Assembly (NCBI GenBank): GCA_038244055.1
Contig: JBBRTW010000131.1
Location: 1-15,444 of the forward strand
Direction of reading: 5' to 3'
Source of the DNA: DASPKW01 sp038244055
Lineage (GTDB): Bacteria > Planctomycetota > Phycisphaerae > Tepidisphaerales > Tepidisphaeraceae
Length of the DNA stretch: 15,444 nucleotides
The position numbers and the translations under genes are program-made. The notes under the pieces are model-generated. The model was not told where the DNA came from, searched no databases, and saw only the letters and a list, made by a program, of their open reading frames with translations. Below are positions 13,930 to 15,444 of the stretch, piece after piece; positions within the stretch are counted from its first letter, which is position 1; each line of letters begins with the position of its first letter.

Positions 13930-15444
13930 ATGAACGACAAACCGGGTCAGCGGCCGCCGATTGAACGGCGTCCAATCGCATTCGCCATCGCCCTGCTGGC
14001 GCTGATGGCCGCATCGGCAGCGCCGCCCGCCCGCGCGGCCGGTCTGCTCATCGCCGATGGCGGGCTGGGAGGCGTTCTGGAGATCAAGGAGCAGACCGTC
14101 TCGGTCACCATCAATGGCGGCATCGCCGTGACCACGGTCAACCAGATTTTCCAGAACACCGAGAGCCGGCAGGTCGAGGCGCTTTACACCTTCCCCGTGC
14201 CCAAAGGGGCATCGGTCGCCAGCTTCAGCATGTGGATCAACGGCAAGGAGATGGTCGGCGAGGTGCTGGAAAAGCAGAAGGCCCGCGAAATCTACAACAG
14301 CTACAAGCAGGTCCGCCGCGACCCCGGCCTGCTCGAGCAGGTGGACTACCGCACCTTCGAAATGCGCATCTTCCCGATCGGCCCCAAGGCCGAGCAGCGC
14401 GTGCAGATCAGTTACTACCAGGAGCTCGATTTCGACCACGATTGGGCCACCTACGTCTACCCGCTGGCCAGCACGACCCGCAAAGACCTCAATCAGAAGA
14501 CCACCGGCAAGTTCACGCTGACGCTCGAAGCCAAATCAGACATTCCCATCCTGGCCATGGAAAGCCCGAGCCATCCCAACGATTTCGCGGTCGCCAAGCA
14601 CAGCGATTCCTACTTCCAGGCCAGCCTGGAAACCCGCGGCGCGGACCTCGGGCGCGATCTGGTGCTGGCGTATCACCTGTCGCGGCCGAAGACGGGCATC
14701 GATGTGCTCACCTCCAGACAGTCGGGTGAGGATGGCTATTTCAGCCTGACGCTCACCGCCGGCGAAGAACTGGTGGGGAAAGTCGCGCAAGGCATGGATT
14801 ACGTCTTTCTCCTCGACATTTCCGGCAGCATGAACGATGACGCCAAGCTCGATCTCTCGCGCGGTTCGCTGGCGGCCTTCATCAAGGCGCTGTCGCCCGA
14901 AGACCGCTTCGAGGTGATGACCTTTAACGTGCAGGCGCAGGCGCTCTTCAAGCAGATCGCGCCGGTGAACGATGAGACGCGCAAGCAGGCCGTTGCGTTT
15001 TTGGCCGACCAAAAGGCCCGCGGCGGGACCGTTCTCAAGCCCGCGATCGAGGCGGCCTATCGCTACGCCGACGCGCAGCGGCCGCTGAACGTCATCGTCC
15101 TGAGCGATGGATTGACCGAGCAGCAGGAGCGCGCCCCGCTCATCGCCGCCATTCGCGGCCGGCCGGCGGGCTCGCGCGTTTTCTGCATCGGCGTCGGCAA
15201 CGATGTCAACCGCGGGCTCCTCGAGCAGATGGCCCAGGATTCGGGCGGGCTGGCCTCGTTCCTTTCCCGCGAGGACAACTTCGACCGCCAGGCCCAGGCG
15301 TTCCGCCGCAAGCTGACCAAGCCGGTCGCAACGGATATCAAAATCGAGGTCAATGGCGTGGATGCCTACGATATCGAGCCGCAGAAACTCGCCAACCTTT
15401 ACCACGGCATGCCCATGCGAATGTACGGCCGCTACCGCGCCGCC
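13930..15444 (+). CDS. Exported VIT and von Willebrand A domain protein (3' truncated)
   Basis: The frame from ATG 13930 stays open to the right edge, giving 505 residues without a stop. GAAGGAG (13915-13921) lies 8 nt upstream. The N-terminus has a short charged stretch, then a signal peptide or anchor (FAIALLALMAASAAPPARA, likely cleavage near residue 36). Residues about 40-170 form a VIT domain, seen in FQNTESRQVEALYTFPVP, EKQKAREIY and FPIGPKAEQRVQISY. A VWA domain follows from about 290, with a complete metal-binding MIDAS site: DISGS (296-300), Thr367 in GGT, and Asp393 in LSDG. Its fold resembles inter-alpha-trypsin inhibitor heavy chains and bacterial VIT-VWA proteins, which mediate protein contacts outside the cytoplasm. 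The missing C-terminus would show whether it has a membrane or sorting anchor. It is transcribed divergently from the sigma-54 activator. A role in surface adhesion or complex assembly is inferred. Confidence 0.93.
   Translation, partial: MNDKPGQRPPIERRPIAFAIALLALMAASAAPPARAAGLLIADGGLGGVLEIKEQTVSVTINGGIAVTTVNQIFQNTESRQVEALYTFPVPKGASVASFSMWINGKEMVGEVLEKQKAREIYNSYKQVRRDPGLLEQVDYRTFEMRIFPIGPKAEQRVQISYYQELDFDHDWATYVYPLASTTRKDLNQKTTGKFTLTLEAKSDIPILAMESPSHPNDFAVAKHSDSYFQASLETRGADLGRDLVLAYHLSRPKTGIDVLTSRQSGEDGYFSLTLTAGEELVGKVAQGMDYVFLLDISGSMNDDAKLDLSRGSLAAFIKALSPEDRFEVMTFNVQAQALFKQIAPVNDETRKQAVAFLADQKARGGTVLKPAIEAAYRYADAQRPLNVIVLSDGLTEQQERAPLIAAIRGRPAGSRVFCIGVGNDVNRGLLEQMAQDSGGLASFLSREDNFDRQAQAFRRKLTKPVATDIKIEVNGVDAYDIEPQKLANLYHGMPMRMYGRYRAA

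Noticed and set aside
13852..15405. Reverse-strand frames (13852-14439 and 14536-15405) opposite the right end.
   Set aside because: They are shadows of the VIT-VWA gene, whose forward frame has a complete MIDAS site, signal peptide and Shine-Dalgarno sequence.

Overview
This is a GC-rich bacterial window, probably from the Planctomycetota or another PVC-group lineage. That placement is inferred from the gene content: many exported type I sulfatases side by side, an EF-hand-tailed sulfatase, an exported VIT-VWA protein and a sigma-54 activator without a receiver domain. No rRNA or other phylogenetic marker is present, so the placement is not proven.

Layout. Positions 2-1248 hold the 3' end of an FtsX/LolC-type permease and a complete LolD/MacB-type ATPase that overlaps it by 10 nt. 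From 1282 to 12005, six sulfatase genes follow on the same strand, with gaps of only 14-115 nt. Each has its own Shine-Dalgarno sequence and an N-terminal Sec signal peptide. The six differ clearly from one another: an arylsulfatase A-like enzyme with a CCPSR site; a CTPTR arylsulfatase; an enzyme with an unusual CSVSR site and a C-terminal beta-rich domain; an iduronate-2-sulfatase-like enzyme ending in two EF-hands; an enzyme resembling GlcNAc-6-sulfatases or mucin-desulfating sulfatases; and a CAPTR arylsulfatase with a C-terminal beta-sandwich. They look like a desulfation set for a complex sulfated polysaccharide. No glycoside hydrolase, lyase, SusCD pair or formylglycine-generating enzyme is in the window.

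A sigma-54 (bEBP) activator gene lies on the opposite strand at 12157-13755, tail-to-tail with the sulfatase run. Divergent from it, an exported VIT-VWA protein starts at 13930 and runs off the right edge. The 174-nt divergent spacer holds a good sigma-70-like promoter for the activator (TAGACA, 17 nt, TATACT), with a near-perfect 16-bp inverted repeat over its -10 element. No convincing sigma-54 (-24/-12) promoter was found in the spacers examined, so the activator's targets are unknown. A second possible regulatory element is a set of tandem GATTTrCGCAC repeats upstream of the EF-hand sulfatase.

No rRNA, tRNA, CRISPR array, insertion sequence or attachment site was recognised. No gene-free stretch exceeds 300 nt.
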